The position numbers and the translations under genes are program-made. From the NCBI RefSeq assembly GCF_001984715.1, contig NZ_MSPR01000002.1, forward strand, positions 1 to 64,000: DNA of 64,000 nt. The letters are read 5' to 3'. The notes beneath the pieces are model-generated. The model saw only the letters and a program-made list of their open reading frames with translations, did no database searches and had not been told where the DNA came from. Shown piece by piece: positions 45,491 through 56,071 of this stretch (positions within the stretch are counted from its first letter, which is position 1; each line of letters opens with the position of its first letter). This DNA comes from Streptococcus azizii. GTDB lineage: Bacteria; Bacillota; Bacilli; Lactobacillales; Streptococcaceae.

Positions 45491-48166
45491 ATGAAAAAGA
45501 TGACCACTTGTTCATTCAATCAGCGTGAATTTAACTACTGCGATATCCAAGATGTTCTTGCCCACGAAGGCAAAGAGATTCAAGAACTTCCCTATACTAT
45601 CCGTATCTTAATCGAAAGTTTGCTCAGAACATTTGATGGAAAAGACGTCACGAAACATCACATTTTAAATTTAGTGAACTATGATGCAAAGGCTCCCAAG
45701 GGAGAAATTCCTTTTAAGCCGAGTCGCGTCATCCTCCAAGATTTTACTGGTGTACCGGTCATTGTGGATCTGGCCTCCATGCGAGAAGCCATTATCACCC
45801 GCGGGGGAAACCCTGAATTGATCAATCCTGAAATTCCAGTCGACTTGGTCATTGACCATAGTGTCCAGGTTGACGCCTATGGATGCGATACAGCATTGGA
45901 AGATAATCTCACTCTGGAATTTCAGCGGAATAATGAACGCTACGAATTTCTCAAATGGGCTGAGAAATCCTTTGATAATTACCGTGCTGTTCCTCCTGCA
46001 ACCGGAATTATCCATCAGGTCAATATCGAATTTTTAAGCGATGTCATCATCGAAAAAGATGGTCTCCTCTACCCTGACTCCATGTTTGGAACAGATAGTC
46101 ATACTACCATGATCAATGGAATTGGCGTCCTTGGTTGGGGGGTCGGAGGGATTGAAGCCGAAGCAGCTATGCTGGGAGAGGCTTCCTACTTCCCCGTTCC
46201 AGAAGTGATTGGTGTCCGTCTCACAGGACAGCTCCCCACCATTGCAACGGCAACCGATTTAGCCCTCAGCATCACACAAATTTTACGCCAGGAGCAGGTT
46301 GTTGGAAAATTCGTTGAATACTTCGGACCGGGGCTGGCACACTTGAGCCTCGCAGACAGAGCGACCCTTGCCAATATGGCACCGGAATACGGCGCGACCT
46401 GCGGTTATTTCCCTATTGACGAAGAAACCCTAAACTACATGCGCTTGACCAATCGTAGCGAAGAACATATCGCCCTCACCGAACACTATGCCAAGCTCAA
46501 TCACCTTTTCTACACTCCAGATACTGAACCTACGTATACTAAGGTCATCACTGTTGATTTATCCAGTATTCGTCCTAGTATTGCCGGTCCCAAACGTCCC
46601 CAAGACTTGATCGATCTGGCAGAAGCCAAGTCAGTTTTTCAAGCTAGTATCAGCCGAGAAGCAGGGACACAAGGATTCGGCTTGGAGCCTGAGGAGTTAG
46701 ACAAAATAGCACATGTTTCTATTGAAGGACAGGATTACCCCATCAAAACTGGTCATGTAGCCATCGCTGCAATCACTTCTTGTACCAACACCTCGAATCC
46801 CTACGTTCTCATGGCTGCGGGCTTGCTAGCCCGCAATGCTGTCAAAAAAGGACTGAGGGTAGCACCAACCGTTAAAACCTCCCTTGCCCCAGGTTCAAAA
46901 GTTGTCTCTGCCTACTTGAAAGATTCGGGTCTCCAAGCCTATCTAGACACCCTCGGCTTTCAAGTTGTGGGATACGGTTGTACGACTTGTATTGGAAATT
47001 CTGGAAACCTCCGTCCCGAAGTTGCACAAGCTATAACAAATAAGGATTTGCTCACTTCCGCAGTCCTATCGGGCAATCGAAATTTTGAAGGGCGAATCAA
47101 TCCCTTAGTCAAGGCCAATTTCCTAGCTAGTCCACCACTGGTTGTTGCCTATGCTCTCGCAGGAACGACCTCTATTGATTTGACAAGCGAACCCCTAGGA
47201 TGTGATTCCAACCATCAACCCATTTATCTCGCTGATATTATGCCTGCAAGCAAAGAGATTGAAACCTACGTTGCGCAGTATGTCACCCGCAGTCTCTTTG
47301 AAAAAGAGTATGGGCATATCTTTTCAGACAGCAAGAAATGGAATCAAATTCCTGTCACTGAGAGTAAGAGCTTTCAGTGGAATCCCCAATCAACCTACAT
47401 CCAAAATCCCCCCTATTTCAATCATTTAGAAGAGGACCTAGTCATCAAACCGCTACTAAACCTCCAGCCACTTGCAAAATTTGGAGACAGCGTCACTACA
47501 GATCATATTTCCCCAGCGGGTAATATCGCTCGTATCAGTCCTGCTGCTCGCTATTTGAGCCAACATGGGGTCGACTATATGGATTTTAATTCCTACGGTA
47601 GTCGCAGAGGGAATCACGAGGTCATGATGCGTGGTACCTTTGCGAACATCCGCATCAAGAATGAACTAGCCCAAGGAAAAGTAGGTGGATTCACATCCTA
47701 TGAAGGAGAGATTATCCCGATTTATGACGCTGCCATGGCCTATCAAGCTAAAAAGGTTGGAACCTTGATTATCGCTGGTAAAGATTATGGTATGGGGTCA
47801 AGTCGTGACTGGGCTGCAAAAGGTTCTGCCTTACTAGGTGTCAAGGCAGTATTGGCTGAAAGTTTTGAACGCATCCATCGCTCTAACCTCGTGATGATGG
47901 GGATTGCCCCTCTCCAATTTTTGGAAGGACAAACAGCAGATAGCCTTGGATTAACTGGCTTTGAACGCTATGACATTCATCTCCCTGAGACACCGGATAT
48001 TCAAGAAATAGTGGAGATTGTCGCACATGGAGAAAATGGAGATATTTCTTTCCAAGCCTTACTGCGCTTTGATGCTGCGGCAGATATTCGCTACTATCAA
48101 AACGGCGGTATTTTACCTATGGTCGTCCGTAAAAAACTCGCAGCATCCACCCACTCAATGAACTGA
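45491..48166 (+). CDS. acnA: Aconitate hydratase
   Basis: The [4Fe-4S] enzyme that isomerises citrate to isocitrate. The 891 residues fit the AcnA/IRP family. Cluster ligands are in SCTNTSNPY (one Cys) and [12 protein letters not shown] (two Cys); [22 protein letters not shown] and the swivelling-domain [13 protein letters not shown] are also clear. GGAGGTG precedes the ATG at 45491. First gene of acnA-citZ-icd, which makes 2-oxoglutarate for glutamate; a repeat lies between it and citZ. Confidence 0.96.
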   Translation: MKKMTTCSFNQREFNYCDIQDVLAHEGKEIQELPYTIRILIESLLRTFDGKDVTKHHILNLVNYDAKAPKGEIPFKPSRVILQDFTGVPVIVDLASMREAIITRGGNPELINPEIPVDLVIDHSVQVDAYGCDTALEDNLTLEFQRNNERYEFLKWAEKSFDNYRAVPPATGIIHQVNIEFLSDVIIEKDGLLYPDSMFGTDSHTTMINGIGVLGWGVGGIEAEAAMLGEASYFPVPEVIGVRLTGQLPTIATATDLALSITQILRQEQVVGKFVEYFGPGLAHLSLADRATLANMAPEYGATCGYFPIDEETLNYMRLTNRSEEHIALTEHYAKLNHLFYTPDTEPTYTKVITVDLSSIRPSIAGPKRPQDLIDLAEAKSVFQASISREAGTQGFGLEPEELDKIAHVSIEGQDYPIKTGHVAIAAITSCTNTSNPYVLMAAGLLARNAVKKGLRVAPTVKTSLAPGSKVVSAYLKDSGLQAYLDTLGFQVVGYGCTTCIGNSGNLRPEVAQAITNKDLLTSAVLSGNRNFEGRINPLVKANFLASPPLVVAYALAGTTSIDLTSEPLGCDSNHQPIYLADIMPASKEIETYVAQYVTRSLFEKEYGHIFSDSKKWNQIPVTESKSFQWNPQSTYIQNPPYFNHLEEDLVIKPLLNLQPLAKFGDSVTTDHISPAGNIARISPAARYLSQHGVDYMDFNSYGSRRGNHEVMMRGTFANIRIKNELAQGKVGGFTSYEGEIIPIYDAAMAYQAKKVGTLIIAGKDYGMGSSRDWAAKGSALLGVKAVLAESFERIHRSNLVMMGIAPLQFLEGQTADSLGLTGFERYDIHLPETPDIQEIVEIVAHGENGDISFQALLRFDAAADIRYYQNGGILPMVVRKKLAASTHSMN

Positions 48167-48199
48167 ACACGCCCTAAACTCTGTACGAAAAAGACAAAG

Positions 48200-48530
48200 C
48201 TATCTTTAGGCTGAAAACCTCCACTGGAGCTTTTCACTCGTCATATTTCCTATTTTGCTATATCCGTTTGAACTATGTTCACTTACGGATACGGAAGCAA
48301 CTATCCAGTGGAGAGTTACTTCGTTCAAGGATATTCGCTTTTTAAATGTCCCTGTATCTTATGGAATTGAGGTCGGACTAAGAGCAGTGTAAAAAAGATA
48401 GGCAGCTGTTTCAGCTTTAGCTGATTACAGATGAGAATCCCTTTAGGGATAGCCCGCCTTGTGTTCATCGAACACATCGTCAGTCTCCTATTTTTACTTT
48501 GCTCTTGACGTCCTCACATCTTAACTGAGT
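48200..48530. repeat. Composite dispersed repeat between acnA and citZ
   Basis: It holds GAAAACCTCCACTGGAGCTT (about 48213-48232), a hairpin around CAACTATCCAGTGGAGAGTT, and the segment GATAGGCAGCTGTTTCAGCT (about 48400) shared with 17650 and 51215. It separates two genes of one pathway and may end or attenuate the acnA transcript. Confidence 0.65.
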
Positions 48531-48570
48531 CTTTAACAGACTTGGTATCTTAATTTAGAAAGAAAAGCCT

Positions 48571-49701
48571 ATGACACAAGACAATGGATTAAAAGATTTA
48601 ATCGCCTGCCATACCCGTATCAGCTCGATTCAGAATGACCATCTATCCTATGCTGGCTACGATATTTCAGAGCTGATCGACAATCAGGCTTCTTTTGAAG
48701 AAACCATCTATCTCCTTTGGAACCTACGGCTACCTACTGCACATGAGTACCAAAGGTTTACAGATGAATTGCGAACAAACTATGCCATTAGCGATGCAGT
48801 AGAACAATGTATCCTCATCCAATCGCGCAAACATCTCCATCCCATGAGCGTCCTGCGCTCAACTGTCAGCTTGCTAGGAGTCTATAATGTCAATGCGGAA
48901 CAACAATCCCTAGAGGCCACCTATGAACAATCTATTCAACTGATGGCAAAGATTCCGACTATTATTGCAACTTTTGCGCGCCTACGCAATGGGCAAACAC
49001 CGATTGCTCCCCGTAAAGATTTGGACTTTGCAGAAAATTTCCTCTATATGCTGACTGGACAGGAACCCCTTCCGCTAGAAAGTCAAGCCCTCAATAAGTC
49101 CTTCATTTTACATGCTGACCATGAACTCAATGCCTCCACTTTTGCGGCTCGTGTCTGCGCATCAACCCTGTCAGATATTTATTCCTGCGTTACAACAGCT
49201 ATCGGTACCTTGAAAGGACCACTCCACGGAGGGGCGAACGAACGGGTATTTGATATGTTGCAGGAAATCCGTGCCTGTGGGGATACCAAGGCCTATCTCC
49301 AAGAAAAATTAGACTCACAGGAAAAAATCATGGGATTTGGACACCGTGTTTACAAACAACAAGACCCTCGGGAAAGCTATCTCCGCCAGATGGCAAAGGA
49401 GCTGACCCAGGGGACAGAGCAAGAAGTCTGGTACCAGCTCTCTCGTGAAATCGAAGACTATATGAAACACACCAAGGGCTTGATTCCAAATGTTGACTTC
49501 TATTCGGCAACGGTCTACCATGTCCTAGGCATTGATAGTTCCATTTTCACCCTCATTTTTGCCATGAGTCGGGTAGCAGGCTGGATTGCTCACATTCAAG
49601 AGCAGCAGCGCTTCAACAAGCTGATCCGCCCCCGTTCACACTACCTCGGACCCGAAAATCTGTCCTACATTCCCTTAGAAAGGAGAGGCTATGTCTCATA
49701 A
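48571..49701 (+). CDS. citZ: Citrate synthase
   Basis: Condenses acetyl-CoA and oxaloacetate. The 376 residues include the catalytic His of [16 protein letters not shown] (about 190-205), [11 protein letters not shown] and the Asp in [16 protein letters not shown] (about 309-324), with [12 protein letters not shown] between. The Gram-positive short type is typical of streptococci. The ribosome binding site is weak (AGAAAGAAAAG). It overlaps icd by 11 nt. Confidence 0.95.
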   Translation: MTQDNGLKDLIACHTRISSIQNDHLSYAGYDISELIDNQASFEETIYLLWNLRLPTAHEYQRFTDELRTNYAISDAVEQCILIQSRKHLHPMSVLRSTVSLLGVYNVNAEQQSLEATYEQSIQLMAKIPTIIATFARLRNGQTPIAPRKDLDFAENFLYMLTGQEPLPLESQALNKSFILHADHELNASTFAARVCASTLSDIYSCVTTAIGTLKGPLHGGANERVFDMLQEIRACGDTKAYLQEKLDSQEKIMGFGHRVYKQQDPRESYLRQMAKELTQGTEQEVWYQLSREIEDYMKHTKGLIPNVDFYSATVYHVLGIDSSIFTLIFAMSRVAGWIAHIQEQQRFNKLIRPRSHYLGPENLSYIPLERRGYVS

Positions 49702-50872
49702 GATTTATTTAGAAAATGGGCGACTCATCGTTCCGAATCAGGTCACCATTCCTTATATTGAAGGTGATGGAGTAGGGCCAGAAATCTGGTCCTCTGCACA
49801 GACTGTCTTTGACCGTGCAATAGAGTTAGCCTATCAAGGGCAGAGAAAGGTAGAATGGCTAGAAATTCTGGCTGGTAAAAAAGCCTATGATACAAGGGGC
49901 GATTGGCTACCAGAACAAACGATGACCTGTATCAAAGATTGTCTCATTGCCATCAAAGGACCGCTTGAGACGCCTGTAGGAGGTGGCATCCGATCACTCA
50001 ATGTCGCCTTGAGACAAGAACTAGATCTCTATGCCTGCGTTCGACCAATTCGCTACTTTAAAGGAGTTGATAGCCCTCTCAAACATCCCGAAAAGACCCG
50101 TATCACTGTCTTTAGAGAAAATACAGAGGACATCTATAGTGGCATTGAGTGGGAGGCTGGTACTGTAGAGGTCAAACGTGTGATGGATTTTCTCCAAACC
50201 GAGATGGGGGTGACGAAGGTTCGCTTTCCTAAGACTAGCAGTATCGGTATCAAGCCAATTTCGGTCGAAGGAAGTGAGCGAATCGTACGCGCTGCGATTG
50301 ATTACGCCCTTGAAAACAAGCTCTCCCAAGTCACCCTCGTCCACAAGGGAAATATCCAAAAATTCACCGAAGGGGGCTTTCGGCGCTGGGGCTATGACTT
50401 AGCTAAAAGAGAATATGGTTCCTTTATAGAAAGTGGGCAACTCTGTATCAATGACCTCATTGCAGATAATTTCTTCCAACAAGCCCTGCTTCATCCTGAA
50501 AGATTCGATGTAGTGGTTCTCACCAATCTCAATGGTGACTACGCCAGTGATGCCCTTGCTGCTCATGTGGGAGGAATCGGCATTTCTCCCGGCGCCAACA
50601 TCAATTATCAGACTGGGCATGCCATCTTTGAAGCCACTCATGGTACTGCACCAGATATTGCAGGTCAAAACATAGCTAATCCTTGCTCCTTGCTCCTTTC
50701 TGGTGCCATGCTCTTTTCCTATATCGGTTGGAAAGAGGTCGCTAATCGCATCCAAAATGCCATTGCAACTGCCCTAGAAGGCCTAGAAATGACAGCCGAT
50801 TTAGCAGCAGATAGCCCAGTCCCTACCCTTAGCACTAGCCAGTTTGTCGAACGATTACTAGAATATCTCTAA
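49691..50872 (+). CDS. icd: Isocitrate dehydrogenase (NADP-type)
   Basis: Oxidises isocitrate to 2-oxoglutarate. The 393 residues show [14 protein letters not shown], the substrate loop [26 protein letters not shown] (Ser and Arg contacts), [33 protein letters not shown] and the cofactor loop [25 protein letters not shown] precedes the ATG inside citZ. With acnA and citZ it gives the oxidative TCA half; no 2-oxoglutarate dehydrogenase gene is seen in this window. Confidence 0.95.
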   Translation: MSHKIYLENGRLIVPNQVTIPYIEGDGVGPEIWSSAQTVFDRAIELAYQGQRKVEWLEILAGKKAYDTRGDWLPEQTMTCIKDCLIAIKGPLETPVGGGIRSLNVALRQELDLYACVRPIRYFKGVDSPLKHPEKTRITVFRENTEDIYSGIEWEAGTVEVKRVMDFLQTEMGVTKVRFPKTSSIGIKPISVEGSERIVRAAIDYALENKLSQVTLVHKGNIQKFTEGGFRRWGYDLAKREYGSFIESGQLCINDLIADNFFQQALLHPERFDVVVLTNLNGDYASDALAAHVGGIGISPGANINYQTGHAIFEATHGTAPDIAGQNIANPCSLLLSGAMLFSYIGWKEVANRIQNAIATALEGLEMTADLAADSPVPTLSTSQFVERLLEYL

Positions 50873-50902
50873 CAGATGGAAAAATCCATCTGTTCTTTTT
50901 TT
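50871..50902 (+). terminator. icd terminator
   Basis: AACAGATGGA / TCCATCTGTT, AAAA loop, then CTTTTTTT. Confidence 0.93.
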
Positions 50903-50911
50903 AAAAAAGAC

Positions 50912-50942
50912 TTGACATTACCGCAACGTCAACTTATATAAT
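50912..50942 (+). promoter_or_regulatory. MerR-type promoter with 19-bp spacer
   Basis: TTGACA (50912-50917) and TATAAT (50937-50942) are separated by 19 bp, the hallmark of MerR-activated promoters. The imperfect dyad GACATTACCGCAACGTC lies within the -35 box and spacer. It precedes the truncated merR gene, so autoregulation is inferred. Confidence 0.75.
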
Positions 50943-51017
50943 AAAAAGTGGGAGGAAAAACATCGGTGTTTCTCGTCCCTATCTTGCAAGATATAGATAA
51001 CAAAGGGGGATAAAAAT

Positions 51018-51179
51018 ATGGTGTATTCGATTCGCCAACTGGCAAGCCTATCTGGTGTTAGCACTCGTACCCTCCGTTATTATGAAGAGGTCGGACTCCT
51101 ATACTCTTTAAAAATCAAAAGGATACTTCGTCAAGAGTCCTATTTTTACTTTGAGTTTTTCACGGACTTTGTATCTTAG
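51018..51179 (+). pseudogene. Truncated MerR-family regulator
   Basis: AAGGGGG precedes ATG and the frame MVYSIRQLASLSGVSTRTLR, followed by YYEEVGLL: an unmistakable MerR helix-turn-helix start. After codon 28 the sequence switches to the dispersed repeat TACTCTTTAAAAATCAAAAG, and the frame closes at 51179 (53 codons). The wing, dimerisation helix and effector domain (usually 100 or more residues) are missing. The promoter remains intact. Confidence 0.85.
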
Positions 51180-51275
51180 TCAACTGAGTTCGGACTAAAA
51201 ATGTGAGAAAAAAGATAGGCAGCTGTTTCGGCTTTAGTCAATGACAGCTGTGGCTACCTTTAGGTATAAACTAAG
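51098..51275. repeat. Dispersed repeat interrupting the merR gene
   Basis: Opens with the BOX-like TATACTCTTTAAAAATCAAA, continues with GATAGGCAGCTGTTTCGGCT (about 51213-51232) and ends with CAGCTGTGGCTACCTTTAGG (about 51248-51267), the inverted end of the elements at 138 and 12949. Confidence 0.75.
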
Positions 51276-51283
51276 TGAGTCTA

Positions 51284-52468
<1,185 letters not shown>

Positions 52469-52588
52469 CTAAAGGGTCTCTCTACGATAGGTATTCCCCA
52501 AAAAGAAACTCCACAAGCCTATCTAGTCTATCAAAAAAAGACTAGCTTGTCACCTCATATTGTGCTACACTATAGGCAGGAGGTTTTT

Positions 52589-53434
52589 ATGTTTTCTATT
52601 CAACAAATTCGTGCCAAAGCACGCCAAACCATTGCTGAGACTCCTGGAGCCTATCTCCTTGCTCTCATCCCTGTCATCATGGGTGTTGTCATCCAATTCA
52701 TCAGTTCATCACAGTCCAATAACCTAGCCCTAGAATTAGTCACTTCACCTTCCCTTGACTTCTCTGTCTTTATCAAATCGACGGCTTTTCCTTTCTTCTA
52801 CGGAATTTTAGCTGATTTGATGAGCCTATCGATTTTGCTTGCCCTTTTTCAAGTTATCTACCACTATCGTGACAGTGTTAGTTTCAAGGATTCTTTTAGC
52901 CTATTTAATCACCAACGTTTCGGTAGTCTCTTAGCTACCTATCTCTTAAAGTCACTCTTTCTCTTTCTTTGGAGCTTGGTTGCGACCATCGGCTTTTCCA
53001 TCCTCTTGGGTGGGCTTTTCATGGCTGCCTTAGCAGCTGGTCTAGGGCAACTACCAGAAGACTTACTCGTCGTTGCGGGAATGATGATGCTCGTCGGCTT
53101 TATCATGGGAATAGCAGGACTTGCCCTTTTCCTCCCACAGGTCTATGCTTACTTCCTTGTAGAACCACTTTTGTTTGACCAGTTAGCACACGACACCTAT
53201 ACTGGACCACTCGCCGTCATTAAGGAAAGCCGCCATTTGATGAAGGGGTATAAAATGAAAGGCTTTATCTTGAACCTGTCCTTTATTGGTTGGCTCATCC
53301 TAACAGTCCTTAGTTTTGGTATTGTGGGAATCTATGTCATTCCTTACTACAGTGCCAGTCACCTTCATTTTTACCAGGCAGTCCTCGATGACCGCTCTAT
53401 GAAAGAAAAATTGTTCCATGGCATGGTGCTATAA
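52589..53434 (+). CDS. DUF975-family integral membrane protein
   Basis: A 281-residue polytopic protein. It opens MFSIQQIRAKARQTIAETPG, a typical DUF975 N-terminus, has about six hydrophobic segments and the motif AVIKESRHLMKGYKMKGFIL (about 210-229) common to the family, ending with YYSASHLHFYQ. The function is unknown. GGAGG lies 5 nt before the ATG at 52589; an upstream extension of the frame has no start signal. A terminator follows directly. Confidence 0.8.
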   Translation: MFSIQQIRAKARQTIAETPGAYLLALIPVIMGVVIQFISSSQSNNLALELVTSPSLDFSVFIKSTAFPFFYGILADLMSLSILLALFQVIYHYRDSVSFKDSFSLFNHQRFGSLLATYLLKSLFLFLWSLVATIGFSILLGGLFMAALAAGLGQLPEDLLVVAGMMMLVGFIMGIAGLALFLPQVYAYFLVEPLLFDQLAHDTYTGPLAVIKESRHLMKGYKMKGFILNLSFIGWLILTVLSFGIVGIYVIPYYSASHLHFYQAVLDDRSMKEKLFHGMVL

Positions 53435-53440
53435 TAAACG

Positions 53441-53469
53441 AAAACGTATGACGATTCATACGTTTTTTT
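53441..53469 (+). terminator. Terminator of the DUF975 gene
   Basis: AAAACGTATGA / TCATACGTTTT, CGAT loop, T-run. Confidence 0.9.
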
Positions 53470-53788
53470 GAACTCTACTCTACCTACGGTTAGACAAAAA
53501 ACTCCGCCTATAGAAAAATGCATATTATCATCTTGCTAAAAACGTTCAAAACGATTATTTTATTATGATACTTTACTTAAGTAGCGGTTATGAGCTCGCT
53601 TCGCTCGCCTTTTCACGAAGAGATAAGAGCACTGATACTATCCTTCGATATTGACATTGACAAATTTTCTCAGAGATACTTTGTCTACAACCTGAAGCTC
53701 ACTTCGTTCGCTACTTATTTTGTAGGCAGCGATTGATTTCTACATCCAATGTTAAAACGAAAGCACTATAACAGCTCTATTTAAAAAA
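53470..53788. other. Gene-free spacer with small hairpins
   Basis: No gene is supported. Two related GC-rich palindromic blocks, GAGCTCGCTTCGCTCGCC (about 53592-53609) and GCTCACTTCGTTCGCTAC (about 53697-53714), may be hairpins or remnants of a repeat. TTGACATTGACA at about 53650 could be part of a promoter but nothing follows it. Confidence 0.4.
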
Positions 53789-54823
53789 TCATTCTACCAT
53801 CGCTGATTTCAGATAAACATCAACCATTTTCTCTGCAGCTACAACCGAGTCAATATGGGTGCGTTCGTAGGAATGGCTCGATTCAATTCCTGCTCCGAGG
53901 AGAGCATGCTTGACATCTGCTCCTGCATGCATGGCAGCCGAAGCATCCGACCCATAATAGGGATAAATATCCAGCTTGTAGGGAATGTCGTTCTCCTGCG
54001 CCAAAGCTACCAAATGCTGACGCAATTCATAATGATAAGGACCCGAAGCATCTTTGACACAGATAGAGACTGTATATTCATCGGTCTGCTGGTCATCTCC
54101 CATAGCCCCCATATCAACAGCTAGATACTCTACTACCTGATCAGGCAGACTGGAGTTCGCCCCGTATCCAATCTCTTCGTTATTTGAAAAATAAAAATGT
54201 GTCGTATACGGTAGGAGGATTTCTTCTTCTTTGTAGCGCTTGAGCAAATGAATCAAAATGGCCGCTGACACCTTATCATCCAAGTGTCGACTCTTGATGA
54301 AGCCACTTTCAGTGATAACTGTCCGCGGGTCAAAAGAGATAAAATCCCCCACATCGATGCCTAGAGCGCGAGTCTCCTCAGCAGAAGTCACTTTCTCATC
54401 GAGACGAATTTCCATATTGGTCTGATTACGCTCTGCTGTTTTGGCATCGGCATAGACATGGACAGAGGTCTGGTGCATCAAAATCGTTCCTGTATAAGTC
54501 TTACCACTTTTAGCCACATGAATCAGACAGTTCTCCCCCTCGATAGAAGGGTAGCCAAAGCCTCCGATGAGATCCATCTTCAACCGTCCATCAGGCTTAA
54601 TCGCCCGCACCATGGCCCCTAGAGTATCTAAATGCGCTGTCACGACTCGATGCCTACTCTCATCTGCTCCTCTGGTACTCACCAGGATACCGCCTTTGGC
54701 GGTCTGCACGACCTGGTAGCCTAAGTCTGTAACCTCAGACTGGATATAGTCCATGATGGTTCTTGTATAGCCTGTCGGCGATGGGATGCCGGTTAATGTG
54801 ACAAGGTAATCAATGGTATTCAT
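53789..54823 (-). CDS. M42-family metallo-aminopeptidase
   Basis: A dinuclear-metal aminopeptidase of 344 residues. Ligand motifs: TAHLDTLG (about 63-70), SRHLDDK (about 176-182), NNEEIGYG (catalytic Glu pair), AVDMGAMGD and SSHSYERTHID (last His). Substrate preference within M42 (glutamyl, leucyl or other) cannot be read here. AAGGAGG precedes the ATG, and TGGTATAAT lies about 35 bp upstream. Divergent from birA. Confidence 0.9.
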   Translation of the reverse strand: MNTIDYLVTLTGIPSPTGYTRTIMDYIQSEVTDLGYQVVQTAKGGILVSTRGADESRHRVVTAHLDTLGAMVRAIKPDGRLKMDLIGGFGYPSIEGENCLIHVAKSGKTYTGTILMHQTSVHVYADAKTAERNQTNMEIRLDEKVTSAEETRALGIDVGDFISFDPRTVITESGFIKSRHLDDKVSAAILIHLLKRYKEEEILLPYTTHFYFSNNEEIGYGANSSLPDQVVEYLAVDMGAMGDDQQTDEYTVSICVKDASGPYHYELRQHLVALAQENDIPYKLDIYPYYGSDASAAMHAGADVKHALLGAGIESSHSYERTHIDSVVAAEKMVDVYLKSAMVE

Positions 54824-54882
54824 GGCTCCTCCTTTATTTGACCTTTATCGTCTCCTATTATACCACATCGAAACACTTTTTT

Positions 54883-54898
54883 TGGTATAATGAAAGCA
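54883..54898 (+). promoter_or_regulatory. birA promoter predicting a leaderless mRNA
   Basis: Extended -10 TGGTATAAT (-10 at 54886-54891), then GAAAGC and the ATG at 54898. No Shine-Dalgarno sequence; weak -35. Confidence 0.55.
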
Positions 54899-55854
54899 TG
54901 AAAACCTATGAAAAAATTTATAAGCTCCTCGGAACAACACAAGACTATATCAGCGGAGAAGAGTTGGCCCAGTTATTGGGGATTTCAAGAACCTCAGTCT
55001 GGAAAGGCATCAAACATTTAGAAAGGCAGGGGCTAGTTATCAAGGCAGGGCCCAATAGGGGCTATCGCTTAGAACAAGGCGACCTCCTGCTTCCCAAAGA
55101 AATTGAACAAAGCCTCAACATCCCTGTTCATTTGAATAACAATAGCGTCTCAACTCAACTGGATGCCAAACAGGGAATCAAGCAGCAAGGTAGCAGCCCA
55201 GCCCTTTATCTAGCCCCCTCTCAAACGAAAGCTCAGGGGCGGTTTGGCCGATCTTTTTTTACGGCTGAAACAGGGGGGATTTACATGACCTTGCACCTGC
55301 GTCCTGAGATTAGTTTTCAAGAATTGAAACCCTATACCCTGCTCGTTGCAGCAGCTATTGTTAAGGCCATCGATCAGCTAACAGGTATCCAAGTCGACAT
55401 CAAATGGGTCAATGACATTTATCGAAACGGAAAGAAGATTGCTGGTATTTTAACGGAAGCCATCTCTTCTATTGAAGCCCAGATTGTAACCGACGTGGTA
55501 ATAGGAGTTGGACTGAATTTTTGCCTGACTGACTTACCCGTAGAACTGTCCAAAACTGCAACCAGTCTCTTTACCGTCTCTCCCTCTATTACACGTAACC
55601 AGTTGATTACAGCAATCTGGCACCACTTTTTTACCACTAGCGAAGAAGAGCTGCTGACCCTATATAAAGAAAAATCACTTGTCTTAGGAAAACAAGTGAC
55701 CTTTTCACAACAAAACCAGCACTACTGTGGACTCGCTACAGCCATTACCGATACTGGGGCCCTCCAAGTTCGATTAGAGGACGGTTCCTTAAAAACGCTC
55801 TCTAGCGGTGAGATTAGTCTTGCTTCTTGGTCAAACTCTCCAACACCTGAATAA
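54898..55854 (+). CDS. birA: Biotin--protein ligase / biotin operon repressor
   Basis: A bifunctional BirA of 318 residues. The N-terminal helix-turn-helix (ISGEELAQLLGISRTSVWKG, about 18-37) should bind a biotin operator. The ligase core has GRFGRSFFTAETGGIYMT (the biotinyl-AMP loop) and IKWVNDIYRNGKKIAGILTE, and a C-terminal SH3-like domain follows. The conserved start MKTYEKIYKLL fits the ATG at 54898, which lacks a ribosome binding site. Its 3' end overlaps DUF3272 by 41 bp, convergently. Confidence 0.94.
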   Translation: MKTYEKIYKLLGTTQDYISGEELAQLLGISRTSVWKGIKHLERQGLVIKAGPNRGYRLEQGDLLLPKEIEQSLNIPVHLNNNSVSTQLDAKQGIKQQGSSPALYLAPSQTKAQGRFGRSFFTAETGGIYMTLHLRPEISFQELKPYTLLVAAAIVKAIDQLTGIQVDIKWVNDIYRNGKKIAGILTEAISSIEAQIVTDVVIGVGLNFCLTDLPVELSKTATSLFTVSPSITRNQLITAIWHHFFTTSEEELLTLYKEKSLVLGKQVTFSQQNQHYCGLATAITDTGALQVRLEDGSLKTLSSGEISLASWSNSPTPE

Positions 55855-56008
55855 CCTTACTCACCCGATAGCTCATACGGAGATTCCGTATGACAAAAAA
55901 TCCGTAAATGGCCGCCCAAAGATACTCACCTGCTAAAATCGCCTCGTTCATCCAGTAGGTCGCAAGGACTGTTGTCAACATAAGAAAGATAAATTGTGTT
56001 ACTCGCAT
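55814..56008 (-). CDS. Small DUF3272-like membrane protein
   Basis: A 64-residue protein with two hydrophobic segments (about 3-20 and 25-42) and a charged tail VLESLTKKQD. It resembles the streptococcal DUF3272 family found near dnaX; the assignment is from memory. The function is unknown. It is convergent with birA and its 3' end overlaps birA coding sequence. Confidence 0.65.
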   Translation of the reverse strand: MRVTQFIFLMLTTVLATYWMNEAILAGEYLWAAIYGFFVIRNLRMSYRVSKVIQVLESLTKKQD

Positions 56009-56022
56009 AGTCCTAGTATATC

Positions 56023-56050
56023 AAAAAATCAGCCTTTCAGCTGATTTTTT
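56023..56050 (-). terminator. dnaX terminator
   Basis: AAAAAATCAGC / GCTGATTTTTT with a 6-nt loop; also T-rich on the plus strand. Confidence 0.9.
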
Positions 56051-56071
56051 ATGTTCTTCTAGTTCTAGAGT

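Noticed and set aside
53592..53714. GC-rich palindromic blocks as attachment or dif sites
   Set aside because: They do not match known dif or att patterns and no integrase is present.
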